Assembly: GCF_004187715.1 (NCBI RefSeq)
Contig: NZ_QZWF01000002.1
Location: 248,001 to 312,000 of the forward strand
Length of the DNA stretch: 64,000 bases
Reading direction: 5' to 3'
Origin: Streptomyces sp. F001
GTDB lineage: Bacteria > Actinomycetota > Actinomycetes > Streptomycetales > Streptomycetaceae
Positions 17,990-27,398 of this stretch are shown here, piece by piece. Numbering within the stretch: position 1 is the stretch's first letter; every line of letters starts with the position of its first letter. The notes under the pieces are model-generated. The model saw nothing but the letters and a program-made list of their open reading frames with translations. It did not search any database and had not been told where the DNA came from. The position numbers and the translations under genes were made by a program.

Positions 17990-18014
17990 AACCGAAGGTT
18001 CAACGATACCGTTG
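17990..18014. promoter_or_regulatory. Operator-like repeats between the TioE-like regulator and the esterase gene
   Basis: Two adjoining palindromes, AACC-GAA-GGTT (17990-18000) and CAACGATACCGTTG (18001-18014). Viewed differently they form direct TTCAACCG and TTCAACGA copies plus an inverted CGTTGA. They lie directly before the ATG at 18020 and 29 bases from the divergent regulator start. Confidence 0.55.
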
Positions 18015-18019
18015 AGGAC

Positions 18020-19237
18020 ATGGCTACTGACATCAAGGGCACCGCCCATGCCGTCGAGGCTGCCGCCGTCATGAGGCTGCTCCCGGCCCGGCCCCGGCTG
18101 CTCGCGCTGGGCGAGCCCACCCACGGCGAGGACACTCTGCTCGAGGTGCGCAACGAGCTCTTCCGGCAGCTCGTCGAGCAGGAGGGCTACCGGACGATCG
18201 CGATCGAGAGCGACTGCATGAGGGGCCTGGTCGCGGACGACTACGTCACCTCGGGCAGGGGCACCCTCGAGGAGGTCATGGAGCAGGGAATCAGCCACGG
18301 CTTTGGCACCTCCGCGGCCAACCGCGAACTCGTGCGCTGGATGCGCGCCTACAACGTCCGCGCCGACAACGACGGCCGGCCCGCGTCCGATCGGCTCCGC
18401 TTCGCCGGTTTCGACGGCCCGCTGGAAATCACCCACGCCGCGAGCCCCCGGCAGGCCCTCACCGCACTCCACGGCTGCCTCGCGGCCCGGGTGGACGCGG
18501 ACCTGCTCCCCTGCACCGCGGAAACACTCGACCGCCTGCTCGGCACCGACGACCGGTGGACCCAGCCCGCCGCGATGATGGACCCGGCCCAGTCCATGGG
18601 GCGGTCGGCCGAGGCCAGTCAGCTGCGGCTGCTCGCCGACGATCTGGTGGCGCTGCTCGACGCGCAGACGCCCCACCTGATCACGGCGACCTCGCGGGAC
18701 GACTTCGACCGGGCGCGCCTGTACGGGCGCACCGCCACCGGTCTGCTGCGCTACCACTACTGGATGGCCGACACCTCACCGGCCCGCATGACCCGGCTGT
18801 GCGCGCTGCGGGACTCGATGATGGCCCACAACCTCCTCGCCGTTGCCGCTCGGGGCCCGGCACTCATCCACGCCCACAACTCCCATCTCCAGCGGGAGAA
18901 GAGCACGATGCAGATGTGGGAGGGGCCGGTGGAGTGGTGGAGCGCCGGCGCACTGGTGAGCGCCCAGCTCGGCGAGGAGTACGCCTTCGTGGCCACCGCC
19001 CTCGGCACGATCCGGCACCAGGGAGTGGACACGCCGCCGCCGGCCACCGTCGAAGGACTCCTGTACGCGCTCCCGGAGGACCGCTGCCTCATCGACGCGT
19101 CCCAGCTGGCCACCACCCTCGGCGACACACGGCCCGCGCCCCGCGTATCCCCCTGGTTCGGCTACTCCCCGCTCGACCCGGCCCACCTGGCGGACAGCGA
19201 CGGCATCGTGTTCGTCAAGGACGTCCCGCAGAGCTAA
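18020..19237 (+). CDS. Erythromycin-esterase-family protein
   Basis: A 405-residue member of the EreA/EreB-like family. Conserved features: LLALGEPTHGEDTLLEVRNE (first His and Glu), YRTIAIESD, and later LIHAHNSHLQREK with the two-histidine motif proposed for catalysis. Characterised members open the lactone of erythromycin, but most family members have unknown substrates, and no macrolide cluster is present here. Controlled probably by the divergent TioE-like regulator, which implies induction by a small hydrophobic molecule. The convergent end with the epoxide hydrolase holds repeat copy B. Confidence 0.88.
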   Translation: MATDIKGTAHAVEAAAVMRLLPARPRLLALGEPTHGEDTLLEVRNELFRQLVEQEGYRTIAIESDCMRGLVADDYVTSGRGTLEEVMEQGISHGFGTSAANRELVRWMRAYNVRADNDGRPASDRLRFAGFDGPLEITHAASPRQALTALHGCLAARVDADLLPCTAETLDRLLGTDDRWTQPAAMMDPAQSMGRSAEASQLRLLADDLVALLDAQTPHLITATSRDDFDRARLYGRTATGLLRYHYWMADTSPARMTRLCALRDSMMAHNLLAVAARGPALIHAHNSHLQREKSTMQMWEGPVEWWSAGALVSAQLGEEYAFVATALGTIRHQGVDTPPPATVEGLLYALPEDRCLIDASQLATTLGDTRPAPRVSPWFGYSPLDPAHLADSDGIVFVKDVPQS

Positions 19238-19275
19238 GTGCTCCGCTGGAAGGCCGGGACGCCACCTGCGGGTGC

Positions 19276-19352
19276 GTCGTGGCTGGTCGCGCCCGCGCGG
19301 CGGAGCCGCATGTCGATACAGCCCCGCGCCCCTTTGGGGCGCTGCCGAACCG
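19276..19352. repeat. Dispersed intergenic hairpin repeat, copy B
   Basis: Starts with the 17-mer GTCGTGGCTGGTCGCGC (identical to the reverse complement of copy A) and ends with the hairpin GCGCCCC-TTT-GGGGCGC preceded by CCCC. The intervening 40 bases are specific to this copy. It lies between convergent genes. Confidence 0.7.
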
Positions 19353-19448
19353 CACCGGACTTCACCGAGTCCGCTTAGGGCCTGTCCGGCGGCTGCTTCG
19401 CGCAGCGGCCCGGCGACGTCGCCGCAGGTCATCCGACGCGGATGTTCC

Positions 19449-20657
19449 TCACCCCTCGCCCTTCTCGCGCAGCTGCCGGAAGAAGGCCCGTACGTCCTCG
19501 ACCAGCAGATCCGGCTCCTCCATCGCCGCGAAGTGCCCACCCCGGTCGAAATCCGTCCACCGCACGATGTTCTCCGTGCGGTCCGCCTTGTGCCGCAAGG
19601 GGATCTGGAGTTCGGCCGGGAAGAGGGCGAGCGCCGTCGGCGCGGTCGACGGCTGCTTGGGCGCCTCGGCCCGGTCGGCCGGGGCGTGCGCCCGCTCGTA
19701 GTAGACGCGGGCGGACGAACCGGCGGTCCCGGTCAGCCAGTACAGCATCACGTCGGTCAGCAGCCGGTCCCGGTCGACGGCCTCCTCGGGCAGCTCCCGG
19801 GAGTCCGTCCACTCCTGGAACTTCTCGACGATCCAGGCGAGTTGACCGACAGGCGAGTCGGTGAGTCCGTACGCCAGGGTCTGCGGCCTGGTGGACTGCA
19901 GGACGGCGTACCCGACGCCTTCGCCCGACCACGCGCTCCAGCCGCGCCAGGAGGCGAGCGTGCGCTCCCGCTCCTCGGGGCTCAGCTCGGCCAGTTCCTC
20001 ATCCCTCGGTTCGTGGGTCGCCTGCGCGCCCGGCAGCAGGTTGAGGTGCACGCCGATCAACCGGTGCGGACAGGCGCGGCCCAGCTCGCGGGAGATGGCC
20101 GCCCCCCAGTCACCGCCCTGCGCGCCGAACCGCTCGTAGCCGAGCCGCGTCATCAGCTCGGCCCATGCGTCGGCGATGCGCCCCGCCTCCCAGCCGGTGT
20201 CGGACGTGGGCCCGGACAGCCCGAAGCCCGGAATGCTCGGTACGACGACATGGAACGCGTCGGCCGGATCGCCGCCGTGGGCGGCCGGGTCGGTCAACGG
20301 GCCGACGACGTCCAGGAACTCGACGATCGAGCCCGGCCAGCCATGCGTGATGATCAGCGGCGTGGCGTCCGGTTCCGGGGAGCGGATGTGCGCGAAGTGC
20401 ACGTTCGCCCCGTCGATCGTGGTCGTGAACTGCGGCCACTCGTTGAGCTGCGCCTCGGCCGCACGCCAGTCGTACTCGTGCCGCCAGTACCGTACGAGCT
20501 CCTGCAGATAGTCGCGCGGAACGCCGTACGACCAGCCCACCCCCGGCAGTGCGTCCGGCCACCGGGTGCGGTCGAGCCGGTGGTGGAGATCGTCGAGGTC
20601 GCTCTGCGGGATGTCGAGGCGGAAGGGCCGGATGCCATCGGCGGGCGAGGATGTCAT
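19449..20657 (-). CDS. Epoxide hydrolase (alpha/beta hydrolase fold)
   Basis: A 402-residue enzyme with the N-terminal epoxide-hydrolase domain (FRLDIPQSDLDDLHHRLDRT), the oxyanion-hole HGWPGS (about residue 103), the nucleophile elbow GAQGGDWGA (Asp, about residue 185), lid-domain tyrosines and a C-terminal GGHFAAMEEP with the catalytic His. Such enzymes hydrolyse epoxides to diols and resemble juvenile-hormone and limonene-type hydrolases; the substrate is unknown. The ATG at 20657 agrees with homologues; an upstream ATG at 20702 adds an unconserved leader. Confidence 0.92.
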   Translation of the reverse strand: MTSSPADGIRPFRLDIPQSDLDDLHHRLDRTRWPDALPGVGWSYGVPRDYLQELVRYWRHEYDWRAAEAQLNEWPQFTTTIDGANVHFAHIRSPEPDATPLIITHGWPGSIVEFLDVVGPLTDPAAHGGDPADAFHVVVPSIPGFGLSGPTSDTGWEAGRIADAWAELMTRLGYERFGAQGGDWGAAISRELGRACPHRLIGVHLNLLPGAQATHEPRDEELAELSPEERERTLASWRGWSAWSGEGVGYAVLQSTRPQTLAYGLTDSPVGQLAWIVEKFQEWTDSRELPEEAVDRDRLLTDVMLYWLTGTAGSSARVYYERAHAPADRAEAPKQPSTAPTALALFPAELQIPLRHKADRTENIVRWTDFDRGGHFAAMEEPDLLVEDVRAFFRQLREKGEG

Positions 20658-20780
20658 GGCCGCGATGCTATGCCGGGGCGGTGCGGGGGCCACCTGGATC
20701 AATCAGCGGCCGGCCGATGAGTTCCAGGGCAAGGATCGGTCGATACAGGTGACTGCGTTCCGCGCCCCCAGGAGGTACTC

Positions 20781-21263
20781 ATGGCCACCGACGGATTCAC
20801 CACGTGTCTCTGGTTCGACGACCAGGCCGAGGAAGCCGCCCACTACTACGTCTCGGTCTTCAAGAACTCCAGCGTCGGCAAGGTCGCCCGCTACCCCGAG
20901 GGTGCCCCTCGCCCCGCCGGCACCGTGCTGACCGTGGAATTCACGGCCAACGGTCACAAGTTCCTGGCGCTCAACGGCGGCCCCGAGTTCAAGTTCACCG
21001 AGGCGATCTCCTTCATGATCTTCTGCGAGAACCAGGAAGAGATCGACTACTACTGGACCAAGCTCACCGAGAACGGCGGCGAGCCCGGCCCCTGCGGCTG
21101 GCTCAAGGACAAGTACGGGGTGTCCTGGCAGGTCATCCCGGACAGCCTCGACGACATGATGAGTGACCCGGACCCGGCGAAGGCGGCACGTGCGACCCAG
21201 GCGATGCTGTCGATGCACAAGCTCGACATCGCCGCCCTGGAGAAGGCGTACGCGGGCAAGTAG
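20781..21263 (+). CDS. VOC family protein, PhnB/3-demethylubiquinone-methyltransferase-like
   Basis: A 160-residue protein that begins TDGFTTCLWFDDQAEEAAHY, the usual start of the PhnB-like branch of the VOC superfamily, followed by the FKNSSVG-K motif. It contains FLALNGGPEFKFTEAISFMI and KYGVSWQVIP, both characteristic. Despite the historic methyltransferase name, these proteins lack a SAM site and their activity is unproven. The ribosome site AGGAGG is strong. Single-gene transcription is likely because both flanks run the other way. Confidence 0.9.
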   Translation: MATDGFTTCLWFDDQAEEAAHYYVSVFKNSSVGKVARYPEGAPRPAGTVLTVEFTANGHKFLALNGGPEFKFTEAISFMIFCENQEEIDYYWTKLTENGGEPGPCGWLKDKYGVSWQVIPDSLDDMMSDPDPAKAARATQAMLSMHKLDIAALEKAYAGK

Positions 21264-21312
21264 GGCACACCTCGCGGTGACCGGCCGCCACGGACCCGGC
21301 GGCCGGTCCGTG

Positions 21313-22203
21313 CTACCCGGCCTCGGCCAGGATCCCCTTGATCACATGCCGGGAGTTCGCCGCCAGCGGAGGATTGGTCTCCCAGTAGTACGGCAGCTGG
21401 ATCAGCGAGATCGACAACGCCCAGCCACGCCCGCGCGCCCACTCGGAGTCGTCGACACCCAGAGCGTCACGGAAGACGGGGCGGGCCGAGGCGGGCAGGA
21501 GATTCCAGGCCGCGATCAGATCGACTGCGGGATCTCCCACGCCCACCGTGCCGAAGTCGATCACGGCGGTCAGCCGTCCCTCGGTGACCAGGACGTTCCC
21601 CGGCGACAGGTCGCCGTGCGCCCAGACGGGCGGCCCCGACCGCGCCGGGACCCGCAGGTCCTCCTCCCACAGCGCCGTCAGCGCCGCCGTGTCCATCCTT
21701 CCCGCCAGCTGCTCGATGGCCGACCGGGTCGGCGCGTCCCGGGTGGCGAGCGGGACGCCCCGCGAGGCGGGTGGCCCGTCCACGGGGTCGATCCGGCGCA
21801 GTGCACCGACGAACTCGGCCAGATCCTTGGCGAGCAACTCCGGCTCCTGGAGCGCTTCGACGGCCGGATTGCGCCCCTCCAGCCACCGGTACACCGACCA
21901 GGGCCACGCAAACCCGGCACCAGGCTCGCCCTGCCCCACCGGCTCGGGCGTGTCGAGGGGCAGCAGCGGCCCCAGCCGGGGGAGCCACCGCATCTCGTGC
22001 TCCACTCCCTCGACGGCACGGGGATGCCGCGGCAGCCGCACCACCAGGTCGGCGCCGAGCCGGAACATCGCGTTCTCGGTGCCCGACGACTGCAGCCGGC
22101 GCACGGGCAGCCGAGCCCACTGCGGGAACTGACCGGCGATCAGTCGGCGGACCAGTGAGGCGTCGACGTCGACCTCGTCCGTATGCATCTTGACGGCACA
22201 CAT
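21313..22203 (-). CDS. APH/ChoK-like phosphotransferase family protein
   Basis: About 296 residues with a kinase-like fold of the aminoglycoside-phosphotransferase superfamily: N-lobe VVRLPRH and FAWPWSVYRWLEG, catalytic loop WAHGDLSPGNVLV, metal site VIDFGTVGVGDPAVDL. Members phosphorylate aminoglycosides, choline, homoserine or other alcohols; the substrate here is not evident and it should not be read as a resistance gene. Three in-frame starts (22212, 22203, 22188) are close together; homologues suggest one of the last two. Confidence 0.88.
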   Translation of the reverse strand: MCAVKMHTDEVDVDASLVRRLIAGQFPQWARLPVRRLQSSGTENAMFRLGADLVVRLPRHPRAVEGVEHEMRWLPRLGPLLPLDTPEPVGQGEPGAGFAWPWSVYRWLEGRNPAVEALQEPELLAKDLAEFVGALRRIDPVDGPPASRGVPLATRDAPTRSAIEQLAGRMDTAALTALWEEDLRVPARSGPPVWAHGDLSPGNVLVTEGRLTAVIDFGTVGVGDPAVDLIAAWNLLPASARPVFRDALGVDDSEWARGRGWALSISLIQLPYYWETNPPLAANSRHVIKGILAEAG

Positions 22204-22257
22204 GAGGTCCATCCCAGCGGCCCGGCCCCGCCTTTGTCGAACGGTTTTGACGCCGGG

Positions 22258-23169
22258 TCAGCCGGAGCGGATCCCTTCGTCCACCACCCGCGCGATCTCC
22301 TGTGCGATGCGCAGGATGCCGGGCGAGCGCACCGGGCACGGTTTCGGAGTGGACGTCGTGGGCGCCAGACAGAAGTGCAGGTAGTCGTCGTCGCGGTGGA
22401 GGGCGGTGCGGTCACTGCCCGGCTGGGTGCAGTAGTCGGGGTGGGCGCGCTCGTACGCGGTGCACGGCAGGTACTGGGTCCAGGTGTAGCGGGCCGAGGC
22501 GGGGCTCACCGCCCGCCCGGCGTCGGCGACCAGGTCGGCGGAGGCCGCGGCCCGTTCCTCGTAGAGGGCGTTCACGCGCCGGACCCGGTCGGGGGTGATC
22601 GGGTCCGGGCCCTGCAGCACCCAGACGATCTGCGGGCGCCGGGTACCGCCGGCCGCGGTGATCTGCTCGGTGAGCCGGCGCGCGTCGGCGGCGTACCGCT
22701 CGAAGTACCGGGCGCGGGAGGCGTCGTAGGTGATCCCGTCCATGCAGGGTGTGTAGCCCCAGGCGTTTCCCCAGAACTGCAGCACCACGAAGTCCGGCCG
22801 CACGGAGCGCACCAGGGCGGCGGCCTTGTCGGCGTCCGGCACGAGGGACCGCTCGCCCGTGCCCTCGAGGTAGTCGCACAGGGTGGTGCCCGAGTACGGG
22901 GCGCTGGTGTACCGCGCTCCCAGGTCCCGGCGCAGCTCCCGGCCGAGGACCTGCTGGTTCTCCATCGCCAGCGAGTCCCCGAGATACAGCACCGTGGGCG
23001 CCTTCCGGGGCGCGGTGGGGGAGGCGGCCGCCCCCTGGTGCGTGGTGGGCGAGGCACCGGGTACGGAGGGCGCCGACGGTGCGCCGTCCGGCCCGGACGC
23101 CGGATCCCCGCAGCCGCCGAGGAGCGCCACGCCGACCATCAGCAGACCGACCACCCACCGCCTGTGCAT
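22258..23169 (-). CDS. SGNH/GDSL-family lipoprotein
   Basis: A 303-residue exported lipoprotein. The N-terminus HRRWVVGLLMVGVALLGGC has a lipobox LGGC with the acylated Cys at about residue 20. After a Pro/Ala/Ser linker comes the SGNH block I VLYLGDSLAMEN (catalytic Ser), FVVLQFWGNAWG and a C-terminal region with Asp/His candidates (DDDYLHFC). The domain resembles those acting on O-acylated cell-surface sugars. The start at 23169 leaves a normal signal peptide; an earlier ATG would bury it. Divergent from the esterase-like gene at 23344. Confidence 0.85.
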   Translation of the reverse strand: MHRRWVVGLLMVGVALLGGCGDPASGPDGAPSAPSVPGASPTTHQGAAASPTAPRKAPTVLYLGDSLAMENQQVLGRELRRDLGARYTSAPYSGTTLCDYLEGTGERSLVPDADKAAALVRSVRPDFVVLQFWGNAWGYTPCMDGITYDASRARYFERYAADARRLTEQITAAGGTRRPQIVWVLQGPDPITPDRVRRVNALYEERAAASADLVADAGRAVSPASARYTWTQYLPCTAYERAHPDYCTQPGSDRTALHRDDDYLHFCLAPTTSTPKPCPVRSPGILRIAQEIARVVDEGIRSG

Positions 23170-23343
23170 ACGGCCACCCCACCCCGCCACCGACAGGGCT
23201 GCCCAGGCAAGCACACCCCGGCGGCAGGGGGAAGACACGCGTCGGCCACGGGAGCCGCGGACGCCCGCCCGTGCCGTACGTGTGTGCGGGATCGTCCACC
23301 GGTGTTGGCGTGTTGGTCATATGGTGTCTCTACGGTGCCCGCC

Positions 23344-24543
23344 ATGAGAAGAACTTCGATCTTGTTCGGCGCCGCTGTCCTGACCGTGGCGCTGGCCTCC
23401 CCTGCTGCGGCCCAAAGCGGCCACCTGGACGGGGACTTCGGGCGGGCCACGCTCACCGGGTTCGCCTCCCTGCCGGCCGAGACCTATGTTCCCGACAGCG
23501 AGCCGTCCGGCTCGCTCATCGGCGCCGGCCCGTTCAACGGCATCGCCGCGCCGTTCGCGGACCAGCCCGTCCAGGGCTTCAGCGGCATCGTCAACCGCCA
23601 CGACGGCACCTTCGACGTGCTGTCCGACAACGGTTACGGCAACAAGGCCAACAGCGCCGACTACCTGCTGCGCGTCCACCGCATCGAGCCGGACGCGAAA
23701 TCCGGGAAGGTCAGGGTGCTGGGCGGCTTCAACCTGAGCGACCCCCACCACAAGGTGCCGTTCCCGCTCACCCGTGCCGACCGGCTGCTGACCGGCGCCG
23801 ACTTCGACGTCGAGTCGATCGTGCGGGTCGCCGACGGCACGTACTGGATGGGCGACGAGTTCGGCCCGTTCCTGCTCCACTTCGACGCCAAGGGCCGTCT
23901 GCTTCAGGCCCCCATTGCGCTGGACGGAGTGCAGGCGCCGGAGAACCCGTACCTGAACGGTGCACAGCCGACCATCGGCGGGAGCAAGGGTTTCGAGGGC
24001 CTGGTCCGCTCGGTCGACGGCCGCCGTCTCTACCCGCTCCTGGAAGGCAGCGTCACCGGCGACACGCCCGGCGACCTGCGGTTCAGTGAGTTCGACCTGC
24101 GTCAGCGCGCCTACACCGGCAAGCGGTTCGTCTACCGCCTGGAGTCGACCGCGCACGCCATCGGCGACGCCGTTGCCGTCGACCGTCACCGCTTCCTGGT
24201 CATCGAGCGCGACGGCGGCCAGGGCGACGCGGCCAAGTTCAAGCGGATCTACCTCGCCGACACCCGTGACCGCGACGACGACGGGATGATGGACAAGACC
24301 CTGGTGGCCGATCTGCTCGACATCGCCAACCCCAAGGGCGTCGGCGGCTTCGGCGAGACCTTCCGGTTCCCGTTCACCACCATTGAGGACGTCGTCCTCC
24401 TGAACGACCGGACGCTGGCCGTCCTGAACGACAACAACTTCCCCTTCTCGTCCGGCCGTACGCCGGGCAAGGCCGACAACAACGAGTTCATCACCATCCG
24501 GCTGACGGACCGTCTGCACGCCGACCCACGCGCGTTCCGTTGA
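23344..24543 (+). CDS. Secreted esterase-like (phytase-like propeller) protein
   Basis: A 399-residue exported protein with a Sec signal peptide (RRTSILFGAAVLTVALASPA then AAQ, cleavage near residue 24). The mature part carries the 'esterase-like activity of phytase' signature: QGFSGIVNRHDGTFDVLSDN then GYGNK near the start, FDVESIVRVADGTYWMGDEF then GPF, and repeated beta-propeller blades ending VLNDNNFPFSS. Homologues include phytase-like and glycerophosphodiester-type proteins; an extracellular phosphoester role is probable but not proven. A strong hairpin follows the stop. Confidence 0.87.
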   Translation: MRRTSILFGAAVLTVALASPAAAQSGHLDGDFGRATLTGFASLPAETYVPDSEPSGSLIGAGPFNGIAAPFADQPVQGFSGIVNRHDGTFDVLSDNGYGNKANSADYLLRVHRIEPDAKSGKVRVLGGFNLSDPHHKVPFPLTRADRLLTGADFDVESIVRVADGTYWMGDEFGPFLLHFDAKGRLLQAPIALDGVQAPENPYLNGAQPTIGGSKGFEGLVRSVDGRRLYPLLEGSVTGDTPGDLRFSEFDLRQRAYTGKRFVYRLESTAHAIGDAVAVDRHRFLVIERDGGQGDAAKFKRIYLADTRDRDDDGMMDKTLVADLLDIANPKGVGGFGETFRFPFTTIEDVVLLNDRTLAVLNDNNFPFSSGRTPGKADNNEFITIRLTDRLHADPRAFR

Positions 24544-24550
24544 GACACGC

Positions 24551-24590
24551 AAGGGGGCCCTGTCACCCGCGAGCGACCGGGCCCCCCGCG
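24551..24590 (+). terminator. Hairpin terminator after the esterase-like gene
   Basis: GGGGGCCC (24553-24560) pairs with GGGCCCCC (24579-24586) around an 18-base loop, extended by ACGCAA/CGCGTTT with a bulge and followed by a short T run. It starts 8 bases after the stop and lies between convergent genes. Confidence 0.7.
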
Positions 24591-24631
24591 TTTCACACGC
24601 CGTTCGGCCGCACACGACGGGCCCCGCGGGC

Positions 24632-25639
24632 TCAGGACAGATCGTTCACCAGTACCGCCGCCCCGTCGAAACGGCCCGCCTTCAGATCGGTGAGGGCCCG
24701 CGCCGCCTCCGACAGCGGGTAGGCGTGCGTGGTGGCGCGCACCCCGTGACGGGCGGCGAGCGCCAGGAACTCCCTGGCGTCCTCGCGCGTGTTGGAGGTG
24801 ACGCTGCGCAGCTCCTTCTCGTAGAACAGCTCGCTCTCGTAACGCAGCGGTGGCACGTCGCTCAGATGGATACCGGCGATCGCCAGCACCCCGCCCCGGT
24901 CCAGCGCCCGCAGCGCCACGGGGACCAGGTCGCCGACCGGGGCGAAGAGGATCGCACTGTCCAACGGCTCCGGCGGCAGATCGTACGCGTCCCGTGCCGA
25001 GGCGGCCCCCAGCTCCAGCGCGAGCCGTCGCGCTGCGGCGGCCCGGGTCAGGACGTGCACCCTGGCGCCCTCGGCCAGGGCGATCTGCGCACACAGGTGG
25101 GCGCTGCCCCCGAACCCGTACAGACCGAGTCGTCCGCCCGGCGGCAGCGCGGCCCGGCGCAGCGCCCGGTAGCCGATGATGCCGGCGCACAGCAGGGGCG
25201 CCGCCGCCACGTCGTCGAGGCCGCCGGGCAGCCGGTGAGCGAACGCGGCCGGAACGGTCGTGTACGGCGCGTAACCGCCGTCGGCGTCCCAGCCCGTGTA
25301 CTGCGACGCCGGGCACAGGTTCTCGGCGCCGCGCGTGCAGTGGACGCAACTGCCGTCGGTGCGGCGCAGCCAGGCCACGCCCACCCGCTCGCCGACCGGA
25401 AAACCGCGCGCCGACGCCCCGAACCCGGCCACCACGCCGACCACCTCGTGCCCGGGCGTGACCCCCGGCCGGTGCACCGGCAGATCCCCCTCGGCCACAT
25501 GCAGGTCGGTGCGGCACACCCCGCAGGCCCGCACCTGCACCAGCAGCTCATCGTCCCCGGGCACCGGCACCGGCTTCCCCAGCAGCCTCAGGGAGCCCTC
25601 CTCCACGGGGCCCGGTGCCACCACCGACCATGCCCGCAT
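24632..25639 (-). CDS. Zinc-dependent alcohol dehydrogenase family protein
   Basis: A 335-residue MDR enzyme. Catalytic zinc ligands: Cys in [12 protein letters not shown] (about residue 38) and the GHEVVG motif (about 60). The structural-zinc loop reads [15 protein letters not shown], with three of the usual four cysteines; the first appears replaced by Asp, so that site may be weak. The cofactor-binding [11 protein letters not shown] lies near residue 170. The product belongs to the AdhP/AdhA-like group with broad alcohol/aldehyde activity. Convergent with the esterase-like gene, divergent from the VOC gene at 25793. Confidence 0.9.
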   Translation of the reverse strand: MRAWSVVAPGPVEEGSLRLLGKPVPVPGDDELLVQVRACGVCRTDLHVAEGDLPVHRPGVTPGHEVVGVVAGFGASARGFPVGERVGVAWLRRTDGSCVHCTRGAENLCPASQYTGWDADGGYAPYTTVPAAFAHRLPGGLDDVAAAPLLCAGIIGYRALRRAALPPGGRLGLYGFGGSAHLCAQIALAEGARVHVLTRAAAARRLALELGAASARDAYDLPPEPLDSAILFAPVGDLVPVALRALDRGGVLAIAGIHLSDVPPLRYESELFYEKELRSVTSNTREDAREFLALAARHGVRATTHAYPLSEAARALTDLKAGRFDGAAVLVNDLS

Positions 25640-25792
25640 CGTCCCGTTCGCCCCGCGCCCCGCTTCGCCGGCCCCCACCCGCCTTCCGCCCTCCAGTCTG
25701 GAACGGAAGGGCACGTTCGGCGCGCGGGCCGCCCTTCGGATGGCTAGCGTGAGGAAGCGGACAACCCCACCGATCCCGGAAGGGCCGCAGCC

Positions 25793-26593
25793 ATGGCCGT
25801 GAAACCTGAGGGAATGCCCTGCTGGGCCGACGCGATGTTCACGGACGTCGAGGGAGCCAAGACCTTCTACGGCGAGGTTCTCGGCTGGACCTTCGGCGAG
25901 GCGTCGTCGGAGTACGGCAACTACACCCAGGCCTACGTGAACGGCAAGGCGGTCGCCGCTGTCGTACCGCCCATGCCCGGCCAGGAGGAACAGCCGCAGT
26001 GGTGCCTCTACTTCGCTTCGCCGGACGCCGCCGCCACCGCGGGCAGGATCCGCGACAACGGCGGTGAGCTGGTGATGGACCCGATGCAGGTCGGCGACTT
26101 CGGCACCATGTGCCTGGCCCGAGACCCGGGCGGCGTCGTGTTCGGTGTGTGGCAGGCGGGCAGCCACGAGGGGTTCGAGGCGCCCATGGAACAGCCGGGC
26201 GCGTTCTGCTGGGCCGAGGTCTTCACCCGCGATCCGGAGAAATCGGACGCGTTCTTCCCCGCCGTGTTCCCGTACACGGCGCAGCAGATGGACGACAACG
26301 GCATCGACTTCCGGATCTTCAACCTCAGCGGGAACCCGGTCCTGGGCCGGATGAAGATGACCGAGGACTTCCCGCCCGACGTGCCGCCGTACATCAACCT
26401 CTACTTCAGCGTCACCCACTGCGACGACGCCGTCGCCACGGCCACCAAGCTCGGCGGCATCCTGCGCTTCGGGCCGATGGACAGCCCCTTCGGGCGCTTC
26501 GCCGCGCTGAGCGACCCACAGGGCGCGAGTTTCTCGGTGATCGACACCACGACGACCGAGGGCGAGATGCCGAAGCTCACCGACGTCTCCTGA
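25793..26593 (+). CDS. VOC family protein with two VOC domains (Cfp30B-like)
   Basis: A 266-residue protein made of two tandem glyoxalase-like halves. The first starts [20 protein letters not shown] and VLGWTFG; the second starts [20 protein letters not shown]. Each ends with the typical [19 protein letters not shown] strand. Two-domain VOC proteins of this kind are common in actinobacteria, for example the mycobacterial Cfp30B antigen, with undefined substrates. The ribosome site is GGAAGGG. The RNase HI gene follows 48 bases later in the same direction. Confidence 0.9.
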   Translation: MAVKPEGMPCWADAMFTDVEGAKTFYGEVLGWTFGEASSEYGNYTQAYVNGKAVAAVVPPMPGQEEQPQWCLYFASPDAAATAGRIRDNGGELVMDPMQVGDFGTMCLARDPGGVVFGVWQAGSHEGFEAPMEQPGAFCWAEVFTRDPEKSDAFFPAVFPYTAQQMDDNGIDFRIFNLSGNPVLGRMKMTEDFPPDVPPYINLYFSVTHCDDAVATATKLGGILRFGPMDSPFGRFAALSDPQGASFSVIDTTTTEGEMPKLTDVS

Positions 26594-26641
26594 CCGGCTC
26601 CGGCGACCGGGCGCCCGGCCCGTACATGGCATGATCGGACC

Positions 26642-27319
26642 ATGGGTGAACGAGTGGTGGCCGCGTGCGACGGGGCTTCGAAGGGAAATCCCGGACCGGC
26701 GGGCTGGGCCTGGGTCGTCGCCGACGAGAGCGAGACCCCGACCCGCTGGGAGGCGGGGCCGCTCGGCAGGGCCACCAACAACGTCGCCGAACTCACCGCT
26801 CTGGAGCGGCTGTTGGCGGCGATCGATCCCGGAGTGCCGCTCGAGATCCGGATGGACTCGCAGTACGCCATGAAGGCCGTCACCACCTGGCTGCCCGGCT
26901 GGAAGCGCAACGGCTGGAAGACCTCCGCCGGCAAGCCGGTCGCCAACCAGGACCTGGTGGTGCGCATCGACGAGCTGCTCGACGGCCGCTCGGTCGAGTT
27001 CCGCTACGTGCCCGCCCACCAGGTCGACGGCGACCCGCTGAACGACTTCGCCGACCGCGCCGCCAGCCAGGCGGCGACCGTGCAGGAGCCCGCGGGCAGC
27101 GGCCTCGGCTCACCGGAGCCGCCGCCCGCGCCGGACGTCCCGCCGACCGCGCCGCGCCGCCGGTCCGCGACGGCCAAGCCACGCTCCGGCTCCGCCCGCA
27201 CGATCAAGGCCAGGTTCCCGGGCCGCTGCGTCTGCGGCCGCCCCTACGCGACCGGCGACCCCATCGCCAAGAACGCCCAGGGCTGGGGCCACCCGGAGTG
27301 CCGGGCGGTCGACGCCTGA
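26642..27319 (+). CDS. rnhA: Ribonuclease HI with a C-terminal zinc-finger-like extension
   Basis: A 225-residue protein. Residues 1-145 form a complete RNase HI: Asp in [11 protein letters not shown], Glu in [13 protein letters not shown], Asp in [11 protein letters not shown] and the last acidic residue in NDFADRAAS. It removes RNA from RNA-DNA hybrids. Residues 146-190 are a Pro/Ala/Arg linker. The last 35 residues, [12 protein letters not shown] to GHPEC, contain a Cys-x-Cys and a later His-x-x-Cys arrangement like a small zinc ribbon, absent from E. coli RnhA. This tail may bind nucleic acid or protein. Confidence 0.9.
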   Translation: MGERVVAACDGASKGNPGPAGWAWVVADESETPTRWEAGPLGRATNNVAELTALERLLAAIDPGVPLEIRMDSQYAMKAVTTWLPGWKRNGWKTSAGKPVANQDLVVRIDELLDGRSVEFRYVPAHQVDGDPLNDFADRAASQAATVQEPAGSGLGSPEPPPAPDVPPTAPRRRSATAKPRSGSARTIKARFPGRCVCGRPYATGDPIAKNAQGWGHPECRAVDA

Positions 27320-27363
27320 GCGCTCCGCCGGAAGTGCGGTGCTTGAACTGAGGCCGGTGGGAC

Positions 27364-27398
27364 CTGGTCGCGCGGTCCCCCGCGCCCTTTTGGGCGCC
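27364..27398. repeat. Dispersed intergenic hairpin repeat, copy C
   Basis: Contains CTGGTCGCGC and CCCCGCGCCC-TTTT-GGGCGC, matching the two conserved parts of copies A and B with shorter identity. It lies 44 bases after the RNase HI stop and could end that transcript. Confidence 0.55.
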
